Source: Chamaelirium japonicum (lineage: Eukaryota > Streptophyta > Magnoliopsida > Liliales > Melanthiaceae). From it: a DNA stretch of 64,000 nucleotides. The stretch covers positions 6,852,501 through 6,916,500 of the forward strand of contig OX393551.1 of the NCBI GenBank assembly GCA_947650365.1, read 5' to 3'. A program made the position numbers and the translations under genes. This document shows, in pieces, positions 23,937 to 38,600 of the stretch (the stretch's first letter is position 1; each line of letters begins with the position of its first letter). Under the pieces are notes generated by a model, which saw only the letters and a list, made by a program, of their open reading frames with translations, was not told the DNA's origin and made no database searches.

Positions 23937-24193
23937 TTTTTTTTTTTTTCTTTTTTCTGGAGGGATCAAGTACATCACCTATTAGTGCACCAGCACAAGA
24001 TAGAGCAAGGATCGAGACTCGCTATAAGAGAGAGAAATGCACCTATATTCTTAATAGCCCACAAGGTTGGTAAGGCTGCCACTAAGGCAAGAGGGGTGGC
24101 CGCCACTACAGAGCGAGAGGACATATGTCATAGAACCCTTGACTAAGCCTATGGATCGCAAATGTCTTACCAACTGAGCTATCGGTTGTTCCT
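23937..24193 (-). mobile_element. tRNA-derived SINE
   Basis: Read on the minus strand the head carries a polymerase III A box (TAGCTCAGTTGG, 24170-24181). About 30 bp later comes a degenerate B box (GGGTTCTATGAC, 24127-24138). The body of about 170 bp is not tRNA-like, and the element ends in an A-rich tail (T-rich on the plus strand, 23937-23957). I found no clear target-site duplication. The decayed B box suggests an old copy. Confidence 0.72.
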
Positions 24194-24616
24194 AAGCAAC
24201 TGCAGAGGGGTTGTGATCTGATTGTGACCGCAGTGCGTTGGTCAGTATCGATGAAGAGGAAAGGAACATGCGGATCTACACCTGCAAATTCTCCCCTCTA
24301 GCAGGTTTTTTGGGGACGGACACCCTTGTGAAGCTTTGGTTAGATTGCTCATCACCCAAAACTAAGTAGTACCTCTCTGTATTGTACTAGTCCGATCCCC
24401 GGGTGAGGATTGAGAAGTCTGGGCCATTTGGCAGAGCACTTGTAGACCATAATATCAATTTTTCTGAGCTCAATGGTGTGGTACATCACACCCTAACGAC
24501 GGCAATTGATGCGTTCGGACTTCGATTGAACCGCTCCAGATGATTTACCCTAGATTAATGAAGTGTTACAGTAGTAATCAGGGGTTTGTTAAAAATAAAA
24601 TCTCTATTTTTCTTTG
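24194..24616. other. spacer, no gene seen
   Basis: No coding character and no repeat boundary that I can define. Confidence 0.4.
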
Positions 24617-24979
24617 CTGTAGCAAATGTTACTCTTTAATACCGAAATGTTACTATTTATAAATAGTAACTTTTTGGTATTAAAGCGTAACATTTGCTAT
24701 AGTGATTTTATTGTAGCTATTGTTTTTGTTTTAAACGAGATTTATTTTTAAAAAATACTAAAGTAATTTCACTGTAGCAAATGTTATTTTTTATTACAAA
24801 AATGTTACTTTTTATAAAGGATGATATTTTGGTATAAAGAGTAACATTTGCTACAGTAAATTCATTGTCGTAAAAAGTATAAAAATTTTATATAGAGTTT
24901 TTTCAAAAAAAAAAACACTGCAGTTATTTCATTGTAGCAAATATTCAAATTCTCAAAATAAATAGTTATTTGCTACAGT
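24617..24979. repeat. three hairpins in tandem built on CTGTAGCAAATGTTAC
   Basis: Near-palindromes lie at 24617-24703, 24771-24857 and 24931-24979. Each starts tgtagcaaat(g/a)tt and ends aacatttgct(a/g)(t/c)ag or its relative. The inner sequence (taataccgaaatgtta / taactttttggtatta) also pairs. They look like serial insertions or duplications of one foldback MITE. Confidence 0.8.
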
Positions 24980-25319
24980 GCATATGTACATTTGAATTTC
25001 AGTTGATAGCAGAGTTTGTAATTTGAGTGAAATATGATGGGTATAGATGGGCTTTTAAAACAGTGAGATTGTTAAATATTATTGAAGTCGTTCCGGTTTT
25101 TGCGGAGGAACCCCAACTTAAATAATGTGTTGGGCGTCCTTAGCGCTAAAATGATTCACATGCTGCTAAGTCCCCTTTTTTTGTGAAATTTTATTCACAC
25201 CCCAAAAATCTGTAATTAACCCCCTGTCTCCTCTTCGTTTCTCATTAACTTACTCAGACATTTTGGAATACCAACTATACCCTTGTCTTCATACCCCACA
25301 TCAGCCACAGCCCCTTCAG

Positions 25320-25779
25320 TAGGGGTGGCAACGGGTCAGGTCGTGTCGGGTTCGTGTCATGTCTGGTTTCGGGTCGTGTCCAAAACCCCTAGACCAGGAC
25401 CGATCCGTTTAATTAATCGTGTCTAGATCCTAAATCCGTACCCGACCCGTTTATAAACGGGTAGACACGATAAGACCCGTTAGACCCGTTTACCACACAG
25501 GTCTATTCAGTTGACCCAATCTGACCCAGGTCGACTCGACCCGACTTGACCCATTAGACCCGCTGGTACTACATATTACAGTGTTGGATTGCGAGTAGAC
25601 TCGACCCGACCCGACACAACCCGTTAAATTTTAAACGGGTCTATCGTGTCCAGACCCTAAACCCAGATTCGACCCATTTATTAAACGGGTCTATCGTGTC
25701 GACCGGTGTACGACCCGAACCTGTCTAACCCTGACCCGAACCTGTTAACTTCGTGTCGGGTCCAAAATTGCCAGCCCTA
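25320..25779. mobile_element. hAT-type non-autonomous element with exact 8-bp TSD
   Basis: The terminal inverted repeats TAGGGGTGGCAA and TTGCCAGCCCTA differ at one position, and the 8-bp duplication cccttcag is perfect (25312-25319 and 25780-25787), as expected of the hAT superfamily. The 460-bp interior is filled with GGGTCGTGTC/GACCCG words in both orientations and has no coding capacity. Same family as 11318-11841. Confidence 0.92.
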
Positions 25780-25989
25780 CCCTTCAGTCTCCCTCTCTCT
25801 CGTTTTTTCGTTTTTGGTGACATCAACTATGTTAGGCTGTTATTACCAAAAATAAAAATAAAAATTATGTTAGGCTGTCGGATCACAGGCGCACCGACGC
25901 CCATAACCCGATCCGGTCCAATTGTTGGCCGCGCTCCACCCAATCAGCTCCCAGTCGCCTCGGTCGTGCCTAATTGGCGGCTGATTGTC

Positions 25990-26083
25990 GAGCGCCCGTC
26001 ATCGACGCCATCACTCTAATACGGTCAGTTCGAAGTGAGCGCCCGTCATTGACGCCATCACTCTAATACGGTCAGTTCGAAGG
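25990..26083. repeat. 47-bp tandem duplication
   Basis: gagcgcccgtcatYgacg...ggtcagttcgaag occurs twice head to tail with one visible difference. Confidence 0.9.
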
Positions 26084-26141
26084 CCACTCGATGCTGTCGG
26101 TGCGGGAACCTGAACCCCCTCCCTCCCTCCCCCCCCCCCCC

Positions 26142-26842
<701 letters not shown>

Positions 26843-26970
26843 TGGACATATTGCATTGACCTCCCCTGCGGTTTGGAGTAATTGCAGTACGTGACCTCCC
26901 CTTCCTTTTGAAATATTACATTGATCTCCCCAGAGGTTTCATTTTATTGGTACCAACCTCCCCTAAACAA
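26843..26970. repeat. degenerate about 45-bp repeat (gacctcccctNNNgtttNg)
   Basis: Three diverged units of the form attgacctcccctgcggtttggagtaatt follow one another up to the (TA)n at 26983. Confidence 0.6.
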
Positions 26971-26979
26971 AAAGTTATG

Positions 26980-26982
<3 letters not shown>

Positions 26983-27073
<91 letters not shown>
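26983..27073. repeat. (TA)n(GA)n compound microsatellite
   Basis: TA to 27025, then GA to 27073, directly abutting the hairpin element. On the other strand this reads (TC)n(TA)n, the same order as on the distal side of the hairpin at 63253. Confidence 0.97.

Positions 27074-28582
<1,509 letters not shown>

Positions 28583-28625
<43 letters not shown>
28583..28625. repeat. (TA)21 microsatellite
   Basis: TA run between the two foldback elements. Confidence 0.97.
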
Positions 28626-28628
<3 letters not shown>

Positions 28629-29041
28629 GAGTGTTACGTTGCGCTGTGCGCTGCCCCGCCTAACAAATGCGCTGCGCGTTTCTGACCGTCCGATCGCGCG
28701 GATCGGCTGAAACGGCGCTCACATATCCCGCTTAAACCCTTGGCCGTCTGATCCTTTCGGTCAGCCGTCCGATCGGATGCATGCACAGCCGCCCGCCCGT
28801 CCGCTACAGTTCAATCGATTCCCATCCGTTGGATCGATGGGAATCGAACGGACCGAAACTGTTTTCGCTGTTACTGTAGCGGCTACAGTAACAGCGAAAA
28901 CTATTTTCGACCGTTCGATTCCCATCGATCCAACGGATGGGAATCGAACAAAAGGGTGGCTGTGTGCTGTGCGTTAGATTGATTCCAATCGAACGGACCG
29001 TAACAGTTTTCGCTGTTACTGTAGAACACGCGATCTAGTGT
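28626..29041. mobile_element. nested-palindrome foldback element 2, cut by assembly gap
   Basis: It begins with the same terminus (GTGTTACGTTGCGCTGTGCG), then differs from element 1 until 28811. From there to 28948 it carries the same module of GATTCCCATC palindromes around the GCTGTTACTGTAGC stem. A further half-module precedes the gap. Its right end is not assembled. Confidence 0.8.
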
Positions 29042-29541
29042 NNNNNNNNNNNNNNNNNNNNNNNNNNNNNNNNNNNNNNNNNNNNNNNNNNNNNNNNNNN
29101 NNNNNNNNNNNNNNNNNNNNNNNNNNNNNNNNNNNNNNNNNNNNNNNNNNNNNNNNNNNNNNNNNNNNNNNNNNNNNNNNNNNNNNNNNNNNNNNNNNNN
29201 NNNNNNNNNNNNNNNNNNNNNNNNNNNNNNNNNNNNNNNNNNNNNNNNNNNNNNNNNNNNNNNNNNNNNNNNNNNNNNNNNNNNNNNNNNNNNNNNNNNN
29301 NNNNNNNNNNNNNNNNNNNNNNNNNNNNNNNNNNNNNNNNNNNNNNNNNNNNNNNNNNNNNNNNNNNNNNNNNNNNNNNNNNNNNNNNNNNNNNNNNNNN
29401 NNNNNNNNNNNNNNNNNNNNNNNNNNNNNNNNNNNNNNNNNNNNNNNNNNNNNNNNNNNNNNNNNNNNNNNNNNNNNNNNNNNNNNNNNNNNNNNNNNNN
29501 NNNNNNNNNNNNNNNNNNNNNNNNNNNNNNNNNNNNNNNNN
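29042..29541. other. assembly gap, 500 N
   Basis: Exactly 500 N, a conventional placeholder size. The flanks acacgcgatctagtgt (left) and acacttagatcgcgtgt (right) are inverted copies with a 1-base indel, so the missing part probably lies in the loop of a palindrome. Confidence 0.95.
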
Positions 29542-29558
29542 ACACTTAGATCGCGTGT

Positions 29559-30194
29559 TTGGAGAGTCATGTGTAGAGATCAGCTTCATCGCATACACTC
29601 CCTATTCCATGGGTTGTATGATGTAGCCACTGTACCATCTGACGGGATGTCTAGTGGTATTCTGTGTATGTGGAGATGTGAGCTTGGGTTGGTGACAGCC
29701 CTCTATCGGCAGAACCATATCTTGTCCAAGTGATTATTTTGGCTATCTATGCTAGCACTTCGGAGCGTGGGCCTCATCACTTGTGGGGCCGGGTATGAAT
29801 GGGGGTAAGAGTAAGGTCCGGCCCAAACCCAACACGTTGCCACCCTCATCTTCTTCCAATGGGCCCAAGCAGAATAGGCTTAATGCTTAGGTTCCAGCAA
29901 AGACATGGGACAAAAATGGTTCTGATTCCGAAATAGGATTCAGACCTCCATTCATTCGGTCGCGCCAGTGGGCACAGCAAGCATAGCAGCCACCAACCAG
30001 GGCCGGGCCCACCAACCAGATCATGTCATTAACTACTGTTAATTAATACATGCTATTCCTTAATTTTAACTACTTGTCAACATCATTATTGCTTTCCAAC
30101 AATTATTTATCGAAACTATTCCAATATTACTATTTTATGAAATATCTGATTTCTTCAACCAAAATTAAGTATCTAAACAAAAAGGATATTCATT
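29559..30194. other. spacer, no gene seen
   Basis: A 60-codon open stretch ending at 29733 has some coding look (RVWRVMCRDQLHRIHSLFHG) but matches no family I know. The rest is AT-rich. Confidence 0.35.
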
Positions 30195-30720
30195 GATAAT
30201 TTAATCAAAAAAATTAAAACAAATACCCAGATAATAATAAGTCAATAAACAGATCAAAAGTTTTAAAATTATCAAAAAAAAATCTTTACCTTAGTTGAAG
30301 TGGAGTAAGAGGATTTACGGCAGTTCAACTGGCGTAAATGAGAGGGCTGAATTTTTTGTGAACCAAATGCACGTTTCTTTTACGCCAGTTGAACTAGCGT
30401 GGTACGATTCTCAACATTGAGGAAGCAACTAGGCTGAGCCTAGTGGCTACGCCCTATAGGGAGAGGGTTAGTGTGGGCTGACTGGTGAGCACGCGATTCT
30501 TTCGACGCCAGTTCAATTTGCATAAAATGAAAGAGCATTTTGGTCACAGAAGTTTAACCCTCTCATTTACGTCAGTTGAATTGACGTACGCCCTTATACT
30601 CCATTTCAACTGGTGTAAAGATTTTTTTTTTTTTTACGATTTTAAAATTTTTAATCCGTTTATTGAAAAATTATTGCCTCGGGATCCGTTTTTTAAAATC
30701 TGTAAAATAATTTTGTTAAA
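30195..30720. mobile_element. foldback element with about 150-bp inverted arms
   Basis: The left arm (30195-30350) and right arm (30555-30720) are imperfect inverted copies; CTCTCATTTACG(C/T)CAGTTGAA occurs in both arms in opposite orientation. Extra gccagttgaact words repeat in the centre. No coding capacity. Confidence 0.7.
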
Positions 30721-31111
30721 AAATTCTCTTTAATTATGACCAGCAAACCTAAAAGCACTACCAAATTGATAATTGCATATAACAATAAGTACAACTACTA
30801 AAAATAATATTTACTTTTCATGCATAAAGATTGTCTGAATTTATTTTTACAAACTTCAGTTGGATATATCATTACTCCTAATATGGCAAAGAAAAAAAAA
30901 GACAAATTTCACAGGGAGGGTTCTAAATGACGGCAGATTCAAATATAAAATAAAATCAGCCACTCTAGGGTCAATCAATATCTATTTCCACCAACAAAAA
31001 CCCTTTTGAGACATCTACACTTGTTAGCGGAAGCATAGAATTAGTACAAACTCTACATACCTCCAAACTTTCGAAACAAAAGCTAAGTCACTAAAACTTG
31101 AAGCCTAGATA

Positions 31112-31145
<34 letters not shown>

Positions 31146-32614
31146 AAATATCATTCTGATCCAATGAGTTTTGAAAAATTAATCTTTTTTTTTATATTAT
31201 TCTGAACACAGTTCAAAGGACCGCCGAATGGAGGCCGAGCGTGATTTAGATGAGTTCGAAATTAACAGCTGTACTAACACTAATAAACCTGTAAATTTAG
31301 GGCCTACTTCGATCAAAATATGAAAAAAAAAAAAACATGCACTAATAAATAAATAAAAGGCTGACCTTGTCATTTAAGGACAAAAAACTTCCCTATTAAC
31401 AGAGATCTATGGTTCTAAGTTTTAATTACAATAGGTCCCACAACTGGTAAAACATCTTATATACCCTTCCATTAACCATCGGTTTCACAACACATAACCC
31501 TAACCCTAACCCTAATTCTATACGCAAAATAGTGAACCATAAACCTAATTAGTGAACCCTAACCTGAACTCTATAATGTAAATAGTGAACCCAAACCTGA
31601 ACCTAATTCCTGAATCCAAACCATTGTAGTTGTTACCGATATGCTGCTGCAGCTCATTGTAGCAACATTGGCACTATAGCAGCTATATTGATTTAATGTG
31701 AGGGAGGATCTCATGGGTAGTTTTAACATTTAAAAAAAAAACAACTCATAAAAAACGGTTAGAAGATTATCTCTTCTGTGTACAAACCGTTGGACAGGAT
31801 CTTCTTTTATTCTATGTTCATTTTGTGAACTTAAATGTAAACCAATACAATCATAGTTACCCCTTAAAAACATCATAATCAAGGTACGTAAATCATAAAT
31901 CGAAAGATTCACAATATTTAATTAAAATATTAAATAAATATAAACAAAATACAAATGACATATATAAAAAAAGATGATTTCATTGAATTTTTTCACTTTT
32001 CATATACACATGATAACCTATAAGCAATGACGAATTTATCGAAGAATTCCGATAAGCGACGACAAAGTTATCGAAGAATCAAAACTTTGAAAAAAAAGAG
32101 TTGGAAGAACACCATATCTCCTCTTTTGGCCTCAAATCTTGTAAAGCAATGTCTTTATGTCTTGATTAGGGTTTTAAGCCTTAGAGAAACAAGTGGGGCC
32201 CACAAAATCCTAAAAAAATAGGTTTAAAATCACTTTGCAGTAGCCCCAAACCCGTCCAATCCGTGCAGTCCACCCGCAGGCTCGAATCGCACGATTCACC
32301 CTGAAGATTCATGTGTCCAGCGATTCATGACTACGATTCTTATCAGGAGGGGGCCAATTCGATTTGAATCGTACGATTCATGATCTAAATCGTACGATTC
32401 ATGATCTAAATCGTACGATTTTGACAACAGTGATTATAATCACAACAAAACAAACCTAAACATATCATAGTCGTATCTCATCTGTTGAGGAAGGGCGGCA
32501 AAATACACCAAAGATTTTCCTAACCAGAAAGATGAACTGTTTACAAAGTTCAGCTTCTAAATACTAACAAATTGGAGCTCAAAAAAATCCCCGACTCCCC
32601 TCCCCAACTATGCT
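30721..32614. other. AT-rich DNA downstream of the SAP gene
   Basis: Contains a (TA)n at 31117-31144, a short CCCTAA run (31497-31515) and, at about 32364-32424, three tandem copies of a 21-22-bp unit (aatcgtacgattcatgatcta). The last 100-150 bp before 32614 are the probable 3' UTR of the SAP gene; no clear polyadenylation signal is seen. Confidence 0.5.
31497..31515. repeat. short interstitial telomere-like run (CCCTAA)3
   Basis: Three units of CCCTAA, not the usual plant CCCTAAA, with degenerate aaccctaa/aacctgaa words after it. Too short to mean more than chance or an old repair event. Confidence 0.5.
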
Positions 32615-32644
32615 TTAACCTTTCAAGCGTTCAATAAGCTCATC
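32615..32644 (-). CDS. SAP gene exon 6 (residues 141-149, stop)
   Basis: Acceptor cgtgcag|GAT. Encodes DELIERLKG and TAA, the last helix of the SAP domain. Confidence 0.9.
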   Translation of the reverse strand, partial: DELIERLKG

Positions 32645-35600
32645 CTGCACGAGGGAAGTTAGTCAATTTTCCGTAAGTATTTAGATAATGATGAACTGGA
32701 CTGATTCTTCACTCATTCTAAGAAATAAGTTGCATACTCTTAGTGCAGAATAGAGAATCTTACCTTTCTCCCTTTCTGTGAGAGCCCTCTCTGCTTCAGA
32801 AGTGCACGCAAACGCTCTACAGTCATAGTCTGCAGTATCTTCTCAGAAAAGCCAGTACTCGGTCGCTCTGTAATTCCCAAAAACTGAAACATTAGAATCT
32901 GAAAATGAAGCAAACAATGCTAGATGCAGCGGATATGCTTATAGTCCTGTTACCAAAAACTCCGATTTTTTTTAATAAGACACGAATAAAACGCAACTCT
33001 TACCCGATTGTTTTTTGAAAAGTCACTTGAAAAAAGTCACGATTTGGTGAGAAAATCATGATTTTCACATTTTTTTTTTTGCATGTTTTAATCCCGTCAT
33101 ATATGCTCAAAATATATAAATATATTTTAAAATTCGACCGTTTGTCTCTCTGCCCTTCATCAACTTTTCCGACTTTTTTCCTATTTTTCCGACTTCTCCC
33201 CCTAGCCGATTTTTTACCAACTTCGGACTTGGTAACTGCTTATGGTGGGAGTGCCTGCAAAATTGTGTGAATACTTGTATACAAATATATTCCTTAGATG
33301 CATCATACTTTATTCCCACACAAATCGCTAATAGCACGTAAATATAGTCTCATATACTTAGGGGTGTGCATCGGTTCGAAACCAACCTATTTAGGCAAAA
33401 CCCAAACCGATCCAACCTTGGTCGGTTTTAAAGATTTTCAATCCAACCCAAACCGAACTGAGATTGGAATCCAATCCAATCCAATTAAAGTCGGTTTGGA
33501 TTGGATTGGATGGTTGGTTTGGCCTTTGACCTATATGCATGTTGGGCTTTTTTTTTCCTTCTATTAGAACCTAGTTTTAAGTTTTAACTTTAGAAAATGA
33601 TAATTGTTGTCAAATTATTAGGCCTAAATAAGATTTGTAACTGATTTTAAGTAATCCTACAGTATTGCAAAGGTTGTTGGTAGCAAGGGTATATGAGGCC
33701 ATATGATATATTTAATAAAGTATTATACGTATATACATATGTCTGTTCGGTTCGGTTTAGGTCGGTTTTAAATTTACAAATCCGTCAACCAATCCAATCA
33801 TGTCGGTTTTTAAAAAACCCAATCCAATTTGATCCATTGAGTGTGCTGAAACCGATTAAAATCGATTTGAGTTTGAATGATAAGATTTGGCTAACGAGGT
33901 TGGAAAACCTTTAGTACATTAGGATTGAATGTATGGTTGGTTTTAAGGTCCCTACATACACATCTTAGGCTTGTGGCGAATCTACATCAGTCAGAAAACT
34001 CAGAACAAAGTTCGAAGAGCTTTTTACTAATTCTCTTCCATGATTAGCTTTGAAGAAGGTGGTCAAATCTCTTGCAACTACAATTAGCAGGTAATCAGCT
34101 AAGGATTCTTTGCCTAGAATGGAAGAAGTAGCTTAAACTTATACAGTGTGGAAAGAGCGGAATAGAATATTATTTGAAGGCTCTTGCAGTTCCAGTGAAG
34201 AGGCATGCAGAAGATTGGCATCTCATGAGGTGATTATAATGAAATCCAGGGACAGTAAAGATGCATCTTCAGATCTAGAAGAGGTGGTTGATAGATGGAT
34301 CCGGAAGGATGATGTAATCAAAATAGGCATCTAGTAACAAAGCACTTTTGTATTTTAGTTTGTTTGATATTAACAAAATTAATTTTGACCTCCGAAAAAA
34401 AAATTTAGTACACCCTCCATATAACTTTCCCCCTACAATTTTAGCCTTGATAGTACACTTCTAATCAGATCTTTTTTGCATAGACTCCTAGAAACTTACG
34501 AATTAACATAAAAACCCATCTCAAATGGTTAGTTGCATATAAACCCTTGTAAAAGCTTACCAATTGTGCACATAAGCTGTTCTATCCCACCACTTTGTTG
34601 CAATTAACCAAGGTCCAATTAAAGTTTTAAATGGGGCGTGACATATTTGCCCCTGGATATAAATACTTGATCTGCTTGAGTCGTAGGGAACTCATAGTTT
34701 TTACGATATCCCCCAGTCTACCATGTCTCATTTTAGCCTTCACTAACACCACAGCATCCAAACAATGGGTTGGGGTGGGTTTCTACCATGTCTCATTTTG
34801 GCCTTCACTGACACCACAGCATCCAAATAGTAGGGTTGGGATGGGTTTTCCCCAGTCTACCATGTCTCATTTTGGCCTTCACTGGCAACACAGCATTTGG
34901 AAGGGTACTACACCAATTTGGTAAAGTGAGAGGTTTATATATAAATAAGAAAAGTGGGGGTTTATATGATAAATTAAATTACCTGATTGCTAGAAAATAC
35001 TGTTAACCAGTAAATGTGAATATTCCATTAAAAAAAGTGCAAAATCCCTAGATAAACCTCTATAAACTTCCACATCTAACCTATATACTTTAAACCCTGT
35101 ATCAGCTTCCAAACCCATGTCCCGCATCAATGATCCTCCACAAAGTTTTCGTTGTATATAGTGTAATTAATGGATAGAGGTAACTTAGAAAGTTTGTTTC
35201 TTGCTTTTTGAGAAACACCTAGCCTTCAATACTTATTTTTAAAAATAATTATTTAAAAAATACTTATTTTCTCAAAAAAAAAACTTAATTTTAAAAAAAA
35301 GTATCTCCCATATCTACTCAAGCAATAAGACAGCGGATCGATTTTACTTCTCTTGTATTTGTTCTCACTTCTCACTATTTCCATAAATTTGGGATGTCAC
35401 CAGCAATAATATTACAGATGTGAAAAGGTGAAGGAGCACAAATAGAAACCATAAGTTAACACGTTGCTAAATTAGGACACAAACAATAATAATAAAGAGA
35501 AACAATAATAATGAGAGAGAGAGAGCAATAATTAAATCAACATTCATTGATAATATTATAAACAATGATGTTTCTACATCCTTTGAACAAAAGAACACTG

Positions 35601-38600
35601 TCGCCTCATACCTTGCTCAGTACTGCCAGAAGCACTGGCAGTGTTGGCTCTTTTAGCTGGAGTCCTGCTTCTTGTTCTTACAGCAGGTCTGGCAAACAGC
35701 AGGCAAACGAAAAGACATAACATCAGATAAAAATGAACCCAGAAGTAAGTTTATAGTGAAGCACTGAAGCAGATAGCAACATATATTATCATTCCAGCTT
35801 GGAAGTATATCCCTCAAAATTTTAAACCACTATTAGCAATCCTGCAATAAAGCGACTGATGTATGTGTGCATCTGGAACTATATTAAAAGCTAAAAACTA
35901 AAAACTACATGGGATCCCTGCCAAGAAGAAGAATGAGTTGTCCAACAATAGTTACATGACAGTGATCCACTACATCCAACGAGAAGGACAAACATGGCTT
36001 ATTCAGAAAATAACTTACCATAAAAGTTCAAACTCATTATGAGAGACTTAACTCCCAATTTACCCATAACGACTCCTGAAATAAACCCAGGTCCCAGACT
36101 CCCAAAGACATTCAAGAATACAATATACTTAATGAAGTTCACAAATTACCAATATCCAACCACTTCACTATTTCATTTTATACTCTCTTGACTACAAGAG
36201 AAGTACAAAGACATACATGTTACCTGGAAAAGAAGCTTTGTATCGACAGCATAAAGCATAGCATTGCTCTTCTCACTAGGAAAATTTTCGAAAAAGCTAT
36301 GTAAGGTGGTATTATCAAAGTAGAAAGAATAAAATCGTATTATTAAAGAATTGTATGTATAATCTGAAGTTCCCCAAGGAGGGGATCCAATAGAGAGTTT
36401 CCTGGAGTACGGAGGGAATGTTCAACCTAAAAAAAATTTCGCACATGACTAATTACCTCGCGGCACAATGCAGACAAGCCAATAGATTACTCTTTTAAAT
36501 CTTCTTATGTTCGCTTGCTCACTTGCTCTTTTTAGATTCTCGTTTAGATGCAAAGGAAGATGCTTACCTTTGCTCTCCTCTCACAGCTTAAGCAAAGGGG
36601 AGGACCTAGGATGCAAATTACATGCTCAAGAGTTTAAACATTCAATCTAAAGCAATAAAGTAAAGAACGCAATGATATTTTCACGTGAAAATCCCGAAGG
36701 AAAAAAACCACGCCAGGACGGATCCAAAGGTGCAAATGATCCACTAGAAAAGGTGACAGTATAAGTGCCCAGAGTGTTATCTCGGTAGATCTGTGGCAAT
36801 TCACAACCCAACTCGGACGAACCCATGAACATGATTTCCACTGTGTTGCTCGACTTGATGCTCCACGACCGTCACTCACAATCCTTTGTAACCTCATTTA
36901 CTTGAACAGCTTGTCCTTCCCACCTCGGTCTCCTAACCACCGCTAACTTCAACACCCAACTTACAAATGCGCATTGCAAGCACTAGATGATGATATATCA
37001 AGTACCCTCCAGATATCGAGACAGGAGAGGAGATGTCTCAATATTGACAGATGGTCTTAGATTCAAGATGGACCCAGCGGGAGCGAGTTGAGAAATACTA
37101 AATGTCGGTACAGTTTGGACCTAGTGGCAGTGGCAGTGAACCTGATCCGTCGGTCGGAGGTTACAGTGGTGTTGGTGTGTCAGGGGCTAATGATGATGAG
37201 TTCAGATGGACGACGAGTGAATAAGAGTTGACTTGGACAAGCGATGATAAATGATTTTGTCTTATTCGTGAATAAACAATATAAATTTATATAAATAATT
37301 GAAGCTTTGGTGTGATTTTTCTCGAACCAATCCAAGTAAATATGCATGCATAACAAAAAAAGGCTTTAATTTAAAATTTCAGAAAAAAAATCTAGTAAAA
37401 TACTTCGATTAGGGCAATTTTGAATTTTTTTTTCCACTATTTCAAATGAAATTTTGGTTTCGACCAAAACTGAAGCCAGACACGAAATCGAAATTTCAAA
37501 CCATGGTTGAGAGTGCCTTCTCCATTGTGTTGTCCGGACCACTTATGAACGGTCTATACCGCCTATGGGGAAGGTGGTTTTTGTTGAGTCTTGGGTCCCC
37601 GCAGGGGAAGAGACTCCCTACTCAACAAAGGGTTTGGACCACTTCATTAAAGAGTTCGGACCCCCTCGAGCATATTCAAAATTTCAATACAAATATGCTG
37701 ATTTGTGTTGAAATTTCAGCATATTTGTGTTGAAATTTCGAATATGCTCGAGGGGGTCCGAACCCTTTGCAGAGTAGGAAGTTTGTTTTCTTGCGGGTAA
37801 CCAAGACTCGACAAAAATCACCTTCCACATAGGCGGTCCGGACCATCCATAAGTGGTCCGGACAACACAGTGGAGAGGGCACTATCAACCATGGTTTGAA
37901 ATTTTGATTTCGTGTCTGGTTTCGGTCCTGGCCCAAACCAAAATTAAAACCAAAATTTTAAAATTTTGACCGAAATTGTGGAAAAAAATTTCGAAATTGC
38001 CATAAGGGGGTATTTTGCTAGATTATTTCTGAAATTTTAAATTAAAGCCTTTTACTGTCTTGCATGTATATTTACTTGAATTGTTTTAAGAAAACTCACA
38101 CCAAAACTTTAATTATTTATATAAATTTACATTGTTTACTCACGAATAACTGAATAAGATGAAATCATTCATCATCGCTCGTCCAAGTCAGCTCTTCTTC
38201 GCTCGTCATCCATCTGAACTCATCATCATTAGTCCCTGACACACTAGCACCACGGTAACCTCTGACTGACGAACCAGATCCATTGTCGCTGCCGCTGAGT
38301 CCAAACTGCGCCGGCATTTAGTCTCTTACAACTTGCTCCCACTGGGTCTATCTTGAATCTAAGACCATAGGTCAATATTAAGCCATCTCCTCTCCTGTCT
38401 TGATATCTGTAGGGTACTCGATATATATGATTCTGAACGACCCGTGGTCGATGGAGTATGGATTCGTCCTTTCTTCATCGGTGGCTTGGGGGTCTGATTC
38501 TAAACTTCTTCGTATTCTCCGCTCCTTAATAAATTGCGACTTCGTAACACATGATGGTACCTAGACTTGGTTCGTATCAGCTGGTATCGATTCGTACTGG

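Larger units (their letters stand above)
32868..35611 (-). other. SAP gene intron 4 (2.7 kb), transposon-bearing
   Basis: Holds a decayed TIR-type repeat (about 33357-33860), a LINE 3' fragment (about 34080-34404) and a three-copy direct repeat (34715-34905). Confidence 0.85.

Noticed and set aside
24127..24181. A functional tRNA gene
   Set aside because: The A box is good but the B box is degraded, no anticodon stem or full cloverleaf can be drawn, and an A-rich tail follows at a distance; a SINE fits better.
28901..29733. Open frames spanning the N gap
   Set aside because: Made of unknown residues; the gap carries no sequence evidence.
31497..31515. Interstitial telomere or Asparagales-type telomere signature
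   Set aside because: Only three CCCTAA units with degenerate neighbours; too short to infer telomere type or a fusion site.
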